Program-made: the position numbers and the translations under genes
The notes under the pieces: model-generated
The model's input: the letters and a program-made list of their open reading frames with translations, nothing else
Database searches by the model: none
What the model was told of the DNA's origin: nothing
Assembly (NCBI RefSeq): GCF_015277775.1
Contig: NZ_CP063849.1
Location: 5,471,501-5,535,500 of the forward strand
Direction of reading: 5' to 3'
Source of the DNA: Paludibaculum fermentans
GTDB lineage: Bacteria; Acidobacteriota; Terriglobia; Bryobacterales; Bryobacteraceae
Length of the DNA stretch: 64,000 nucleotides
Part shown: in pieces, positions 34,386-44,389 of the stretch
Numbering within the stretch: position 1 is the stretch's first letter
How the letters are laid out: every line of letters begins with the position of its first letter

Positions 34386-35444
34386 CTACGGCAACTGGAA
34401 AACGGCCCGGTACAGCGGAGCCACACGCTCCGCCGTGAAGTGCTCATCGACAATCTGCATGGCCGCTCGTCCCAGCGATTCGGCCTCCTGCGGATTGTCC
34501 CTCAGGTATTGGATCTTCGATCGCAGGTCCAGCGCGTTTCCGCACCGGAACAGCATCGCGCCCGCACCGTCGTTTGAGAGTTCCCGATGCGCCGGCAGGT
34601 CGCTGACCAATGCCGGTAGTCCATGGGACATCGCCTCCATCAGAACCAGGGAAAACCCGTCAGAGTGAGAGGGAGAGATGAAAAGATTCGCCTGTTGATA
34701 GAACTGTTCGGGGTCGTCCTGGAAGCCCCAGAAGGTCGTCTTCGTGCCCGCCGCCAACTGCTCCGCTTCGTCGCGGAAGGGTCCGTCGCCCACCACCCAG
34801 AGCTCCACCCCCTCCAGCCCGTCCATCGCCGCCAGCAGATCCGCCAGCCCCTTCTCGGGCACCAGCCGCCCCACGAAGATGAGCCGGTAGGGAGCTCGAT
34901 CCTCGCGCCGCCGCCCTTCCGCCGCCCGTTTTGCAGGAATCCAGTTCGGGACCACCGCCAGCCGCGTCCTGCGCAGGAAAGGCCTGTGCTGCTGCGCCAG
35001 GTACGACGACACACAGACAATCTCCGTCGCAAACCGCGCATTGAAGCGGTACAGGCGGCGCTTGACCCCACTCGGCTCCAGCGTCAGCGCCGAATGCCGC
35101 GTCACAATCACTCGCTGCAACAGCAGCCGCAGCGGCAGGGCAAAGATCGCCTCCGCCTGCCCGTTGAGATGCACCCGCCGGATCCGCCGCGTCGCCATGC
35201 ACCACAGCATCAGCAGCCACACCGCGGGCAGCCGTAGCAGCGCCGATTTCCGCGCCCACTGCGGCACCTCATACACCGACACCTCCGCGCCGCGCAGCAT
35301 CCTCGCCAACACCGGCGAACACACCACCGCCGCCAGTTCGGCCTCGCCTTCCAGCAGCCGCGCCAGGCGCGTGTAATGAATCTCCGCTCCGCCGTAGATC
35401 CGGCCGAGACTCACCAGCAGCAGCTTTGTCTTGTCATTGTTCAC
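34386..35444 (-). CDS. Glycosyltransferase family 4
   Basis: 352 residues from GTG 35444, overlapping the polymerase gene by 11 bases. N-terminal SLGRIYGGAEIHYTRLARLL, central LIFVGRLVPEKGLADLLAAM, and donor site SPSHSDGFSLVLMEAMSHGL are textbook GT4 blocks. The third glycosyltransferase of the operon. Together with the WecA-like enzyme this suggests a repeat unit of about four sugars unless further transferases lie elsewhere (inference). Confidence 0.88.
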   Translation of the reverse strand: MNNDKTKLLLVSLGRIYGGAEIHYTRLARLLEGEAELAAVVCSPVLARMLRGAEVSVYEVPQWARKSALLRLPAVWLLMLWCMATRRIRRVHLNGQAEAIFALPLRLLLQRVIVTRHSALTLEPSGVKRRLYRFNARFATEIVCVSSYLAQQHRPFLRRTRLAVVPNWIPAKRAAEGRRREDRAPYRLIFVGRLVPEKGLADLLAAMDGLEGVELWVVGDGPFRDEAEQLAAGTKTTFWGFQDDPEQFYQQANLFISPSHSDGFSLVLMEAMSHGLPALVSDLPAHRELSNDGAGAMLFRCGNALDLRSKIQYLRDNPQEAESLGRAAMQIVDEHFTAERVAPLYRAVFQLP

Positions 35445-36819
35445 GCCGGGTCATCTCCATAGCTCTGTGAACTGCGTGCGCCGCCAGCAGCGTGGCCGCC
35501 AGGGCCACCCAGCTCTTGAAGGTCGCTGCGAACGGCTCCACCATGCCCGATCGCGGCATGTAGATCAGGTTCATCATCGCCACCGTCGCAAACGCGCACG
35601 ACGCGCCGCGCAACGACAGGTGCAGCCGGCTCAGCAGCAAGCCGATCAACGCCGACGCAATCGCCACCGCCGGAATTCCGCCCACCACATACGCCTCAGC
35701 CAGGTACGTCGACCCCGTGCCAAAACCCAGGCTCATCGCCTCCGCGTTCAGGAAATTGCTCAGGTCGATCCCGAACAACTGCCCCTCGCCGAATCGGTCC
35801 TGGTGCACAAATACCAGTGGGATCTGGTTCAGGATGTACTCCAGCCCATGTGCCGAGAACAGATGCCGGAACCCCACTGCCAGCGCCGTCACCTGGAACG
35901 ACACGCCTTGCGCCCACAGAAACACCGCCGGAGACGCCGCCGCGCTCTCCCGCATCTCGCGGAACCCGGCCACCAGCTGCGCCACCGCGCCCAGTGTCGT
36001 CACCAGGATCGCCAGCGGCACACCGCGAAAGTGCGAGCCCTGCTTCTTCTTGTAGAGGAACAGGAACGTGAACAGCAGCAGAAACGCCTTGCCGCGCAAT
36101 CCGATCAGCAGTTCCACCACCGTCACCGCGAAGTACGCCACGCAGATCGTCAGCAGCCGCCGCTTGCGCTGCTCGTACACGAAGTACAGCAGGAACGCCG
36201 ATGAACACACCTGCGACAGCACGCGCGCCAGGCTCCCGGCCGCCTCCAGATGCGCGCCGCCATCCGTGTAGATCGCCAGATACCCGCCGTGCGAACGGAT
36301 GTACGACAGGTACTGAACATTCTTGTAGATGTGGAACGGAAACGTGGCCAGGAACAGCAGCAGCAGCGCCTGCGTCAGATCCTCGCCCGGCGGAGCCTCA
36401 AAGCCCGACACCCGGTACGACAGGCTGCAGGGAATGTAGATCGCCACTCCAGACAACAGCAGCAGCCACGTCGCCGTCAGGTTCGCCTCCGTGGGCAAGG
36501 TAAACGGCACAGGCGACTGCAGGTCGATCAAATACGGATCCCCATCCATCCCCATCAGCGCCGCCACCATCCGGCCGCCCTGGAACAGCAGCAGCATCCC
36601 CAGGAACAGCCACACCGGATGCATCCCGCGATGAAACCGCAGCCACGTCATCACCAGCAGGCCCGCCAACCCCAGCGTCACCACCAGGGCGTGTTGCTCC
36701 GTTGTCAGCCATCCGGCCCGGATCGCCAGAAAGTCCAGGCTCACGACAGCCGCCAGTGCGAAACTCTCCATCCAGGCCACTGGAATGGCATTGGGCGCCT
36801 GGACCACCGCCGCCGTCAT
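35434..36819 (-). CDS. O-antigen/exopolysaccharide polymerase (Wzy-like)
   Basis: 461 residues, about eleven hydrophobic segments and one large periplasmic loop (~305-370). The block DLSNFLNAEAMSLGFGTGST followed by YLAEAYVVGG is typical of Wzy polymerases of the PF14296 type. LLIGLRGKAFLLLFTFLFLY is another family-like segment. Wzy joins repeat units at the periplasmic face. Its start shares ATGA with the flippase stop (36816-36819). Confidence 0.82.
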   Translation of the reverse strand: MTAAVVQAPNAIPVAWMESFALAAVVSLDFLAIRAGWLTTEQHALVVTLGLAGLLVMTWLRFHRGMHPVWLFLGMLLLFQGGRMVAALMGMDGDPYLIDLQSPVPFTLPTEANLTATWLLLLSGVAIYIPCSLSYRVSGFEAPPGEDLTQALLLLFLATFPFHIYKNVQYLSYIRSHGGYLAIYTDGGAHLEAAGSLARVLSQVCSSAFLLYFVYEQRKRRLLTICVAYFAVTVVELLIGLRGKAFLLLFTFLFLYKKKQGSHFRGVPLAILVTTLGAVAQLVAGFREMRESAAASPAVFLWAQGVSFQVTALAVGFRHLFSAHGLEYILNQIPLVFVHQDRFGEGQLFGIDLSNFLNAEAMSLGFGTGSTYLAEAYVVGGIPAVAIASALIGLLLSRLHLSLRGASCAFATVAMMNLIYMPRSGMVEPFAATFKSWVALAATLLAAHAVHRAMEMTRREQ

Positions 36820-38366
36820 TGGACCACCTCCGCCGGCTCCACCACGGGCTCCATCTCCGCCGCTGCCGCAAACCCCCGCTGCACAATCGCCAGCGTCACC
36901 GGCAGCACATAGCTCACCGCCACGGCATTGATCAGCACGAACTTCAACGTTGCATTCAGCGCCAGCCCGTCAATCCGTGAGAACACGAAATACACCGGAA
37001 TCGCCAGCACCGCCGCCGCCGCCAGGTTGATCACCTTCTTCAGCAGGAACGCCGGAGCCGGCATGTGAGCCACCGCGCGCGCCACCACAATCGACTTCGC
37101 CAGCACCGCGAAAATCACATTCGTGCCGATGCCGGCCCACAGGATCCCCTCACTCCCCATCCACCGCACCATCACCGCGCCCTGCAGGATGTACTCGGCC
37201 GCCTCCATCAGCGGCAGATAGTAGCCCGGCCGGAACGCGCCGCGCGCCGTGATGAACACGTCATCCACCGTCTTGCTCAAGTTCAGGAACAGCAGCACCG
37301 AGAACAGCGCCACCACCCCTGCACTCAAGCCCCGATCCTCATGGAACAGCGCCGACACAAACGAACCCGCGCTATACCGGAATGCCCCAGCCAGGCAGAA
37401 TGCCGCAAAGTACGCCGCCAGGCACACCGTGCCGTACTGCCGCCGCCGCTCCTCGGGTGACGCCACAATCAGCCGTGCCGCAATGGTCGACGTCATGGAC
37501 GCAAACGCGGCATTGAACAAACCGATCATCCCCGCCGCCAGGTACTGATACTGCGCGTACGTCTTCACCGCCACCAGCGATGCGGCCAGCGACAGGATGA
37601 TGAAGTCGGACTGATAGTAGATCAGCCCGCCCACCTTGTGGAACAGCACGTACTTCGCCTGTGCCCGCAGCTTCAGTGTGTGTTCCGCCAGGTGAAATCC
37701 TTGAAACGCCGGAAACACCGCCCGGAACGTACGCCGCAGCAGGAACACTTCGCCCAGCGTCAGCAGCGCCACCGCCGCCGGCACCGCCAGGTACGAATGC
37801 AGATACACTGCCGCGCTCAGGCCCACTGCCGTCTTCAACAGCGCGCCTCCGCCCAGAATCATGTTCGTCCGGTAGATCTGGCCAGACGCATTCAGGTACG
37901 CCTGGCAGTGCACGGTCACCAGCGTGATCAGCGTGGACGCCGCCACCAGCACCATGCAGCTGAACGCAATCGCCCACGGGATCTCCGAATGCACGGCCCG
38001 CGAATACACATAGATCAGCGGCAGCGACAACGGCGCCGCCACCCACAGGAGCCGCCGGATGTCCCCGCGCAAGGCCGACAACAGCCCCGAGGTCTCCGCG
38101 ACATCGCCTCGCTCCACGGGCTCGTACAGCATCGAGATCGCCGCCGTCGACAACCCCAACTCGGCCAGCATGACGTAATAGATCACCTGGTTCAGAACGG
38201 CGTTCAGGCCCCCGTACTCCGCCCCGATATACTGCGTCACCACCCGCAACTGGATCACCGCGCACACCGCTCGCGCCGCGAAGTAGAACACTCCCGACGC
38301 AAGATTCAGCGTGTGCCGCGATCCCATTACGGACCGTAGTGTCCGCGCCTCAGGCCGTTGGTTCAT
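36816..38366 (-). CDS. Polysaccharide flippase (Wzx/MOP family)
   Basis: 516 residues with about fourteen hydrophobic segments, the length and topology of MOP-superfamily flippases. The start LASGVFYFAARAVCAVIQLR and YIGAEYGGLNAVLNQVIYYV match oligosaccharide flippases (polysaccharide biosynthesis protein family). It would turn the lipid-linked repeat unit to the outer leaflet for the Wzy polymerase encoded next. ATG 38366 overlaps the Wzz-like gene by 17 bases. Confidence 0.88.
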   Translation of the reverse strand: MNQRPEARTLRSVMGSRHTLNLASGVFYFAARAVCAVIQLRVVTQYIGAEYGGLNAVLNQVIYYVMLAELGLSTAAISMLYEPVERGDVAETSGLLSALRGDIRRLLWVAAPLSLPLIYVYSRAVHSEIPWAIAFSCMVLVAASTLITLVTVHCQAYLNASGQIYRTNMILGGGALLKTAVGLSAAVYLHSYLAVPAAVALLTLGEVFLLRRTFRAVFPAFQGFHLAEHTLKLRAQAKYVLFHKVGGLIYYQSDFIILSLAASLVAVKTYAQYQYLAAGMIGLFNAAFASMTSTIAARLIVASPEERRRQYGTVCLAAYFAAFCLAGAFRYSAGSFVSALFHEDRGLSAGVVALFSVLLFLNLSKTVDDVFITARGAFRPGYYLPLMEAAEYILQGAVMVRWMGSEGILWAGIGTNVIFAVLAKSIVVARAVAHMPAPAFLLKKVINLAAAAVLAIPVYFVFSRIDGLALNATLKFVLINAVAVSYVLPVTLAIVQRGFAAAAEMEPVVEPAEVVQ

Positions 38367-39570
38367 CAGGACGAGGCCACTCCATTTTGAAATTCAACAT
38401 GGATCGGAGAATCACCCACGCGCATGCACAGAAGAACGCCACCATCGCCGCCGCCGCGCTCAGCAGCGCCCGCGGAGGCCACGACTTCCTGTCCGGCACC
38501 ACCGCGCTATCCACCACCTGCAATACCGGAGCGCTCTTCGCCTCATCCAGCCTCGCCGCCTCCGACTGCTTCGCCAGCAGCTCGAACAGCGCCTCGTGAT
38601 ACTTCACATCCCGCAGCCGCCGCATATACTCCAACCCCGCCGTCGGCAGGTTGCCCGACGAGATCAGCGCCGAACCAGCGCCGCCCGCGCGTCCTTCCAA
38701 CTGCCTCAACTGCTCTCGCACCGCGGCCTGCTCGCTGCGCAACACCTTGATCTGCGGATTCTGGTCCGTCGCGAAGGTGCTCATCGCCTGCGCCTGCACC
38801 TCCAGTCCGGCCAACTCGGCCCGCGCCTGCGCCTGCGCCCGGATAATCGCCTCCGCCTGGCCCGCCGGCTGGATCATCCCGCTCTTCTCCTGCGCCGTCT
38901 TCAACGCCGTCTCCGCCTCGGCCAGCGCCGACTTCTGCTCCTCCAGCTCCCGCTCAAAGAACAGCCGCCGCTGCGACGCATCCGTCACCGCCAGCCGCCC
39001 GTTCTGCTTCTGCAGCTCCTCGACGTAAGCGTTCGCGATCGCCGCCGCCCGCTTCGGATCCTTGTCTTCCACCGCGATCTCGATCAGTCCGCTCTTCCTG
39101 GACCCGATCTCCGTATGCTCCGCCAGGGCCTTCCGCGTCTCCATCATCGTGCTCTTGCCGTAGACTTCCCTCATCCGGAAGCGCTCGATCACCGAGTCCG
39201 CAATCGTGCGGCCCTCCAGGATGCCGACATACAGATCGCTCGGCGACTTCATCCCCATCAGTTGGGCCGATCCACCCAACCCGGTCAGCGCGCCCAACTG
39301 GCCCATCAGCGCCGACGATAACGATTGCGCCTGCTGCGGAGGCATGATCACCGCCGTCGCGGTGTACCTGCTCGGAATCAGGCTCAACACGCCAAACGCC
39401 GCCGCCGCGGTCAACACGGCCGCGCCGCCGATCAGCCGCCGGTGCGCCACCAGTTCCATCAGCACATCGCGGTGCCGGCCGAACAACATCTGCTGCTCGG
39501 GCGCGGATTCCGTCTTGGCAGCGCGCGCGGCGCGCTTCGCAGTAACAGGATTGCTTCGCGTGGGCGTCAT
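38350..39570 (-). CDS. Wzz/GumC-like chain-length and export protein
   Basis: 406 residues. Cytoplasmic N-terminus, TM1 (LIGGAAVLTAAAAFGVLSLI), an N-terminal Wzz domain with SRYTATAVIMPPQQ, a long coiled coil (~190-330, rich in Ala, Glu and Gln), a GNVR-like segment YMRRLRDVKYHEALFELLAK and TM2 near the C-terminus (AAAAMVAFFCACAWVI). No tyrosine-kinase domain is attached. It would set chain length and connect the Wzy complex to the SLBB outer-membrane protein, whose stop lies four bases upstream of its ATG. Confidence 0.88.
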   Translation of the reverse strand: MTPTRSNPVTAKRAARAAKTESAPEQQMLFGRHRDVLMELVAHRRLIGGAAVLTAAAAFGVLSLIPSRYTATAVIMPPQQAQSLSSALMGQLGALTGLGGSAQLMGMKSPSDLYVGILEGRTIADSVIERFRMREVYGKSTMMETRKALAEHTEIGSRKSGLIEIAVEDKDPKRAAAIANAYVEELQKQNGRLAVTDASQRRLFFERELEEQKSALAEAETALKTAQEKSGMIQPAGQAEAIIRAQAQARAELAGLEVQAQAMSTFATDQNPQIKVLRSEQAAVREQLRQLEGRAGGAGSALISSGNLPTAGLEYMRRLRDVKYHEALFELLAKQSEAARLDEAKSAPVLQVVDSAVVPDRKSWPPRALLSAAAAMVAFFCACAWVILRSMLNFKMEWPRPDEPTA

Positions 39571-39574
39571 AAGG

Positions 39575-41956
39575 TCACCGCAAAATATTGATCGCCGCCG
39601 CGCCCAGCGCCAGTTGGCCGAAGACCTGTGACCAGTCCCTCAGCCCGCGCAGAAACGGCGTCTTGAACATCTGTTGAGGGATCACCAGCGAATCCCCCGG
39701 ATTCAGCCGCGTAGCGTCGAACGCCTTCGTGAACGGGCTGCTCGACCCCTGCTTCGGCACCACACTGCCATCCGCCCGGATGATGAAGATCCGGCCCTTG
39801 TCCGCATTGCGCGTGCACCCGCCGGCCTGCCGCAGATAATCGGCCACTCGCAGGCTGCCCTCGTGGATGAACGAATTCGGGTTGTACACCGCACCCAGCA
39901 CATTCACTGTCGCCGGACGCGGCGGCACCACAAACCGGTCCCCGCCTTCCAGCACCAGCCCCATCAGCTTCGACACATCACTGCCGGCCGGATCCAGCCT
40001 CAGCACGATCCGCCCCGTCGCCTGTGTCGCGCGGAACGCATCCACCATCCGCCGCTCGCTCTCCATCCGCGTCGTCAGCGCCGCCGTATCCTGCGGAGTT
40101 GTCGCCCCGCCCAGCAGCGCCGTACCCGTCTGCTCCACCTCCCGCTGCAGGTCGCGCGTCAGCTCGTCCAGCCTCCGCTGCTGCTCCTTACGCGTCGATT
40201 CCCGCTGGAATTCGGAACCGAACAAGTACGCCTCCGGCATCAGCCCGCCGGCCCGCTCAATCAACTGGCCCAGCGTCTCGCCCGGCCGGATGCTGTACAC
40301 ACCCGCCGCGCGGATCTCGCCCTCCAGCCGCACCGTCCGGTTCTGCTGCGACACAGGCACCCGGATGTCATCCTGCGAAAAGATCGTCACCACGTCGCCC
40401 GGCCGCAGCTCCAGGTTCTGGCTCTCGTCCCGCTCCAGCAGCATCTTGCCCAGGTTGAACGGCAACAGTTCCGGCTTCAGATCCTTCTCGTTCTGCCGCT
40501 CCACCACCGCATAGGCCCAGTTGATCGACGGAGCCGTGACGTCCAGCTTCGTCTCCATGCGCTTCTTCAGCGCCTCCGACTTCGGCTCGCCCGCCACCGC
40601 GTCCTCCGGAGCAACGTAGCCCTGCAGATTTCGCTGGTTCCAGAAATCCCTCGTAATCAGCGACGCCTCATTCGGAATCAGGTCCCGCAGCCGCATCCCC
40701 GGCTTCCACGAGAACCGCCCCGGACTCGCCACATGCCCGCGCAGCGTCACCGCATTCGCGAACTGCGGCAGCACCGTCTGGACCCGCAGCAGGTCGCCAT
40801 CCCTCATCGGCGTCGACAGCCCGCCGCTATCGAGCCCCAGGTCCGTCGTCTCCCGCGCCGCGCGATCCTTGATCCGCTCCAGCACGGCCCGGTGCCCTTC
40901 CGCGATCGACGACAACCCGCCAGCCAGCTTGATGGCATCGCCCGCGTTCGTCTCGCCCCTTAATTCGTAAATCGCCGGATGCTTCACGCTGCCCGCGATC
41001 GCCACTTGAGGCCCGGCAGTCGGGATGTAAATGACATCCCCCGGCAGCAGCCGCGCGTCCTTTGACTGGTCTCCGTTCAGCAGCAGGTCATACAGATCCA
41101 GCTCCGTCACCAGCACCCCGCGCCGCTTCAACTGGATGTGCCGCAGCGAACCCAGCGCCGTCGGCCCGCCCGATGCGAACACCGCATTCAACAGCGTGCT
41201 CAGTGAGTTCACCGTATAGTTGCCCGGCCGCCGGGCCTGCCCCACCACCAGCACCTGAATCGACCTCAGCTGCCCCAGCGTCACGCTGAACTCGAAGTTC
41301 CGGAACACCCTCGACAGCTCTTCGCGCAGGTGCCCCTGCATCTGCTGGTACGTCATGCCCGCGACATTGATGTTGCCCGCCTGCGGCACGTAGATCTGGC
41401 CAGCCCGGTCCACCGTCACATTCAGGTTCTGGTTGATCTGGCCCCACATCCGCAGCACCAGCTCATCACCCGGCCCAATCACGTAATCCATCGTGATCGG
41501 CGACTGCTGGATCGGCGTGATCGGACTGGCCTCACCAGCAAACAGTTCCATCCCGAAGATCGGCAGCGTCTGCCCAAACGACGACGCCACAAATCGCTGG
41601 AACTCGCTCGCCGGCTCCGGCTTCAGTTCCTTCTTTTCGGTCCTGCTATCTTCGGGAGTCTTCTCGTCCTTGCGCTCCGTCCTCGTCGCCGGCCCCTGCC
41701 CGGAGGCCGCATCCTGCTGCGACTTCATCCTCTGCAGCGCCGCCTTGGCTGCCTGGCACTCCGGCAGGTTCTCACTACCCGGAGCCGCGCACTTCTGCGC
41801 CAGCGCCTGCGCATTGTCCTCCTGCGCCGGCCTCGACAGGTCGCCGGGATTCGGAATCCCCTGCGCCCGCAGGCCCGCCGTCATCGCCACCACCAGTACC
41901 GTCGCCTTGCATATGTAGCCGACCGTCTCTCTCCACGCTTCCAAGGACAACTTCAT
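39575..41956 (-). CDS. SLBB-domain polysaccharide export protein (Wza-like)
   Basis: 793 residues, much longer than E. coli Wza (~380). Signal region TVLVVAMTAGLRAQG; a charged Lys/Glu-rich stretch (~90-120); the polysaccharide-export domain begins at YVIGPGDELVLRMWGQINQN. Several SLBB repeats follow, each led by strands such as VLVVGQARRPGNYTVNSLST, VAIAGSVKHPAIYELRGETN, VTLRGHVASPGRFSWKPGM, VRLEGEIRAAGVYSIRPGE and VNVLGAVYNPNSFIHEGSL. No lipobox Cys is seen, unlike Wza. It would form the outer-membrane exit for the polymer. ATG 41956 has GAGG four bases upstream. Confidence 0.9.
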   Translation of the reverse strand: MKLSLEAWRETVGYICKATVLVVAMTAGLRAQGIPNPGDLSRPAQEDNAQALAQKCAAPGSENLPECQAAKAALQRMKSQQDAASGQGPATRTERKDEKTPEDSRTEKKELKPEPASEFQRFVASSFGQTLPIFGMELFAGEASPITPIQQSPITMDYVIGPGDELVLRMWGQINQNLNVTVDRAGQIYVPQAGNINVAGMTYQQMQGHLREELSRVFRNFEFSVTLGQLRSIQVLVVGQARRPGNYTVNSLSTLLNAVFASGGPTALGSLRHIQLKRRGVLVTELDLYDLLLNGDQSKDARLLPGDVIYIPTAGPQVAIAGSVKHPAIYELRGETNAGDAIKLAGGLSSIAEGHRAVLERIKDRAARETTDLGLDSGGLSTPMRDGDLLRVQTVLPQFANAVTLRGHVASPGRFSWKPGMRLRDLIPNEASLITRDFWNQRNLQGYVAPEDAVAGEPKSEALKKRMETKLDVTAPSINWAYAVVERQNEKDLKPELLPFNLGKMLLERDESQNLELRPGDVVTIFSQDDIRVPVSQQNRTVRLEGEIRAAGVYSIRPGETLGQLIERAGGLMPEAYLFGSEFQRESTRKEQQRRLDELTRDLQREVEQTGTALLGGATTPQDTAALTTRMESERRMVDAFRATQATGRIVLRLDPAGSDVSKLMGLVLEGGDRFVVPPRPATVNVLGAVYNPNSFIHEGSLRVADYLRQAGGCTRNADKGRIFIIRADGSVVPKQGSSSPFTKAFDATRLNPGDSLVIPQQMFKTPFLRGLRDWSQVFGQLALGAAAINILR

Positions 41957-41986
41957 GCTTCCTCTTCCTTCATTTCGCTCACGCGC

Positions 41987-44389
41987 TTACCGGAACAGCC
42001 GCAGCCGCGGCTCCCACCGCAACTCCACCCTTCCGCTCAGGTTTCGCTGCGGACCGCCCAGCACCGGCAGCCAGAACCGCTCGTACTGCAACATCACATC
42101 CGCATAGCAGTGCCCCGGTAGTTCCACCGACCCCTTCATCGAGGCATCGCTCTGCGTCCCTCCACCCGGCAGAAATTGCCCGCTGATCTTCCGTTGCCGG
42201 TAGCTGCCTTCCACCTTCGTCCGCGCGTTAAACCAGTACGTCGACCACGCTTGAATCGCCCGCCCGTCGCGGCCCACCGAACTGCCCAGCAGATTGCCGT
42301 AGTTCGTGTTCCCGCTCCGGTATTGGCCGTTGTAGTAAATGAACTGCCCGCCCCGGTCGATCGCCAACGGAGTCGTCGACGACGTCTCCACCCGCAAATC
42401 CAGCTTCGGGACACCCGGAATCCTCGTCAGGTGGATCCCAGGACTGATCGCGGCATGCCTCGGCGCCGCCAGCGGCGACGGATCGTCATCGCTGTACGAA
42501 TCGCTATAGATCGTCACCCAGTCGCGCAACCCGGGAATCCGGTACTTGAAATTGAAACCCGCCTTGCGGTCGCCCGGATCGCGCGGATCCGTCGGCCCAA
42601 TCGCCACCTCGCTCGACGTCGCCGTGAAGTTCCGCACAAAGCTCTTGAACGTAATCGGGTGCCCTTCCCCCCAGAGCATTGACCACCGCGTGAACCCCAT
42701 CTCCAGGTTGTCCGTCAGCTTGAAAGACACCTTCTGCGCGTTGAACCACGGCCGCCAGGTATACGCGTGCCCGCCCAGCTTCCCCATCACGAACTCGCCC
42801 CGGATCTCGCCCAGATGCCCCAGAAACCCGGGCAGCCGGTACGGATGCAGCATCGAGATCTTCGCGTTCTTCGTCGGCTCCGCATTGGTGCTGAACGAGA
42901 GGGGCCCATCCGTCCCCGGCCCCCACCACAGCGCCTGCTTGCCTACCGACAGTTCCAGGTTCGCCAGCCGTACACCCGCATACCCTTCCACCACTCGATA
43001 CCGGTTGGTGTCATCCGCCTCTCGCTCCGGCGGCAGGGGGATCGTGTCCAACTTCGAAATCAGTTGCCGCGTCTCCAGCGAGACCGGCGCCGCCGCGGCG
43101 GCATGCTGGAACTCGCTCCGCACATACCCGAAGAACCGCCCCGACTCCGCCCGCACCGTAAGACCCGTATTCATATTCCAGCCCCGTCCAAACGGACGCC
43201 CGAAGTCGTTCACCCACGTCTGTCCGAAGTGATACCCATCCGTCAGCGCCGGACCCGCGATCCCGCCGTTCCGCACGTACACCGAATCCAGCACCAGCGC
43301 CCCTCCGGCCTGATCCGCTTCATCGAACTCGCGGTGCAGCGCCGCCAGCAGCGGCTGCGCTTGCGACGCCGCGCGCCAGTCGCGGTCCCTGTCGAGCATC
43401 GCCTCATCGGCCTCCGCCAGTTGCCGCCGGCACTCTGCACGGGTCCAGGGCCGCAGTCCCGCAATCTGCGAAGGGATCAAACCCAACCCGGCCAACCGGT
43501 CCAACGCCGGATACACCCAACTGTCCATCGGCACATACACAAACCCGTGAGCCGCCGTGGAATCCGCCGCCCTCCGCTCGCTCGGCGGATCCAGGTACAT
43601 CCGCTGTGATTTCGGCTCCGCGCCCTGCGCCAGGTAATGCCCAATCAGCCACCCCAGCGAACTGCCGATCAGCACATCCGAAGGGAAGTGCTTCTGCCCG
43701 GCCACCCGGCTGAGACTCACTGAGCTAGCCAGCCCGTAAACAGCCACCTTCGTCAGCCACCCCGGATACCGCTCCGCCACCACCGGAGCCACGGCCCAAA
43801 CCATGGCTGAGTGCATCGACGGGAACGACGAGTTCACACCCGAGCCTTTCAGGAACGCGCCCGACCCGTCTCCGTCCAACGGCCTCTGCCTCCGCGCGAT
43901 CAGCTTCACCACCTCGGTCGCAATCATGCTGGCCGCCAGGGCCCGTGTACTCACGGTCGCCGTCGTCGTCGCGTACTCGTCCGAGTGCCGCCACCCGTAC
44001 CACGCCAGATACGCCGGAATCGAAAGCATCACGCCCGTGCCCGCGTTCGCAAACAGCGAGCTCCGATCCTGCGTCAACGGCCCTCCGTGAATTCGATCCC
44101 GCATGTTCCGTTCGTCAGTAGCAAATAGAAAGGAGGTTGCACCCGCCATGGGAACCAGCCAGGCCAGATCCTTTTTGCGAAGCCGCGCCGGACTTGTGAT
44201 GACCTTCTTCTGGTCCAGGAAGAGGTCCTTAGGCAAAGCCGAAATCGGCCGGATATACGCCGGAGACCCGCTCGCCGGGGGCGGTTCCGTGCCGCTCTGT
44301 GCCATGGCCTGCTTAGGCCCCAGCACCACCCCGATCACCAACGCCAACCGCAGCCACAGGGCGCGCCGCCTCCCTGTTCCTACGCTCAA
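41987..44389 (-). CDS. PAP2 phosphatase fused to a Wzi-type capsule assembly barrel
   Basis: 800 residues from TTG 44389 (GGGAG seven bases upstream), which yields a proper signal peptide (ALWLRLALVIGVVLGPKQAMA). A GTG at 44515 would add 42 non-family residues. Residues ~75-260 are a PAP2 phosphatase with all three motifs: KLIARRQRP, PSMHS and SRVAGQKHFPSD. From ~280 to the end lies a Wzi-like beta-barrel (VYPALDRLAGLGLIPSQIAG, VGKQALWWGPGTDGPLSFST, and YERFWLPVLGGPQRN near the end). Wzi helps attach or assemble capsule at the surface; PAP2 enzymes can recycle undecaprenyl pyrophosphate. Having both in one exported protein is unusual. First gene of the exopolysaccharide operon. Confidence 0.85.
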   Translation of the reverse strand: MSVGTGRRRALWLRLALVIGVVLGPKQAMAQSGTEPPPASGSPAYIRPISALPKDLFLDQKKVITSPARLRKKDLAWLVPMAGATSFLFATDERNMRDRIHGGPLTQDRSSLFANAGTGVMLSIPAYLAWYGWRHSDEYATTTATVSTRALAASMIATEVVKLIARRQRPLDGDGSGAFLKGSGVNSSFPSMHSAMVWAVAPVVAERYPGWLTKVAVYGLASSVSLSRVAGQKHFPSDVLIGSSLGWLIGHYLAQGAEPKSQRMYLDPPSERRAADSTAAHGFVYVPMDSWVYPALDRLAGLGLIPSQIAGLRPWTRAECRRQLAEADEAMLDRDRDWRAASQAQPLLAALHREFDEADQAGGALVLDSVYVRNGGIAGPALTDGYHFGQTWVNDFGRPFGRGWNMNTGLTVRAESGRFFGYVRSEFQHAAAAAPVSLETRQLISKLDTIPLPPEREADDTNRYRVVEGYAGVRLANLELSVGKQALWWGPGTDGPLSFSTNAEPTKNAKISMLHPYRLPGFLGHLGEIRGEFVMGKLGGHAYTWRPWFNAQKVSFKLTDNLEMGFTRWSMLWGEGHPITFKSFVRNFTATSSEVAIGPTDPRDPGDRKAGFNFKYRIPGLRDWVTIYSDSYSDDDPSPLAAPRHAAISPGIHLTRIPGVPKLDLRVETSSTTPLAIDRGGQFIYYNGQYRSGNTNYGNLLGSSVGRDGRAIQAWSTYWFNARTKVEGSYRQRKISGQFLPGGGTQSDASMKGSVELPGHCYADVMLQYERFWLPVLGGPQRNLSGRVELRWEPRLRLFR

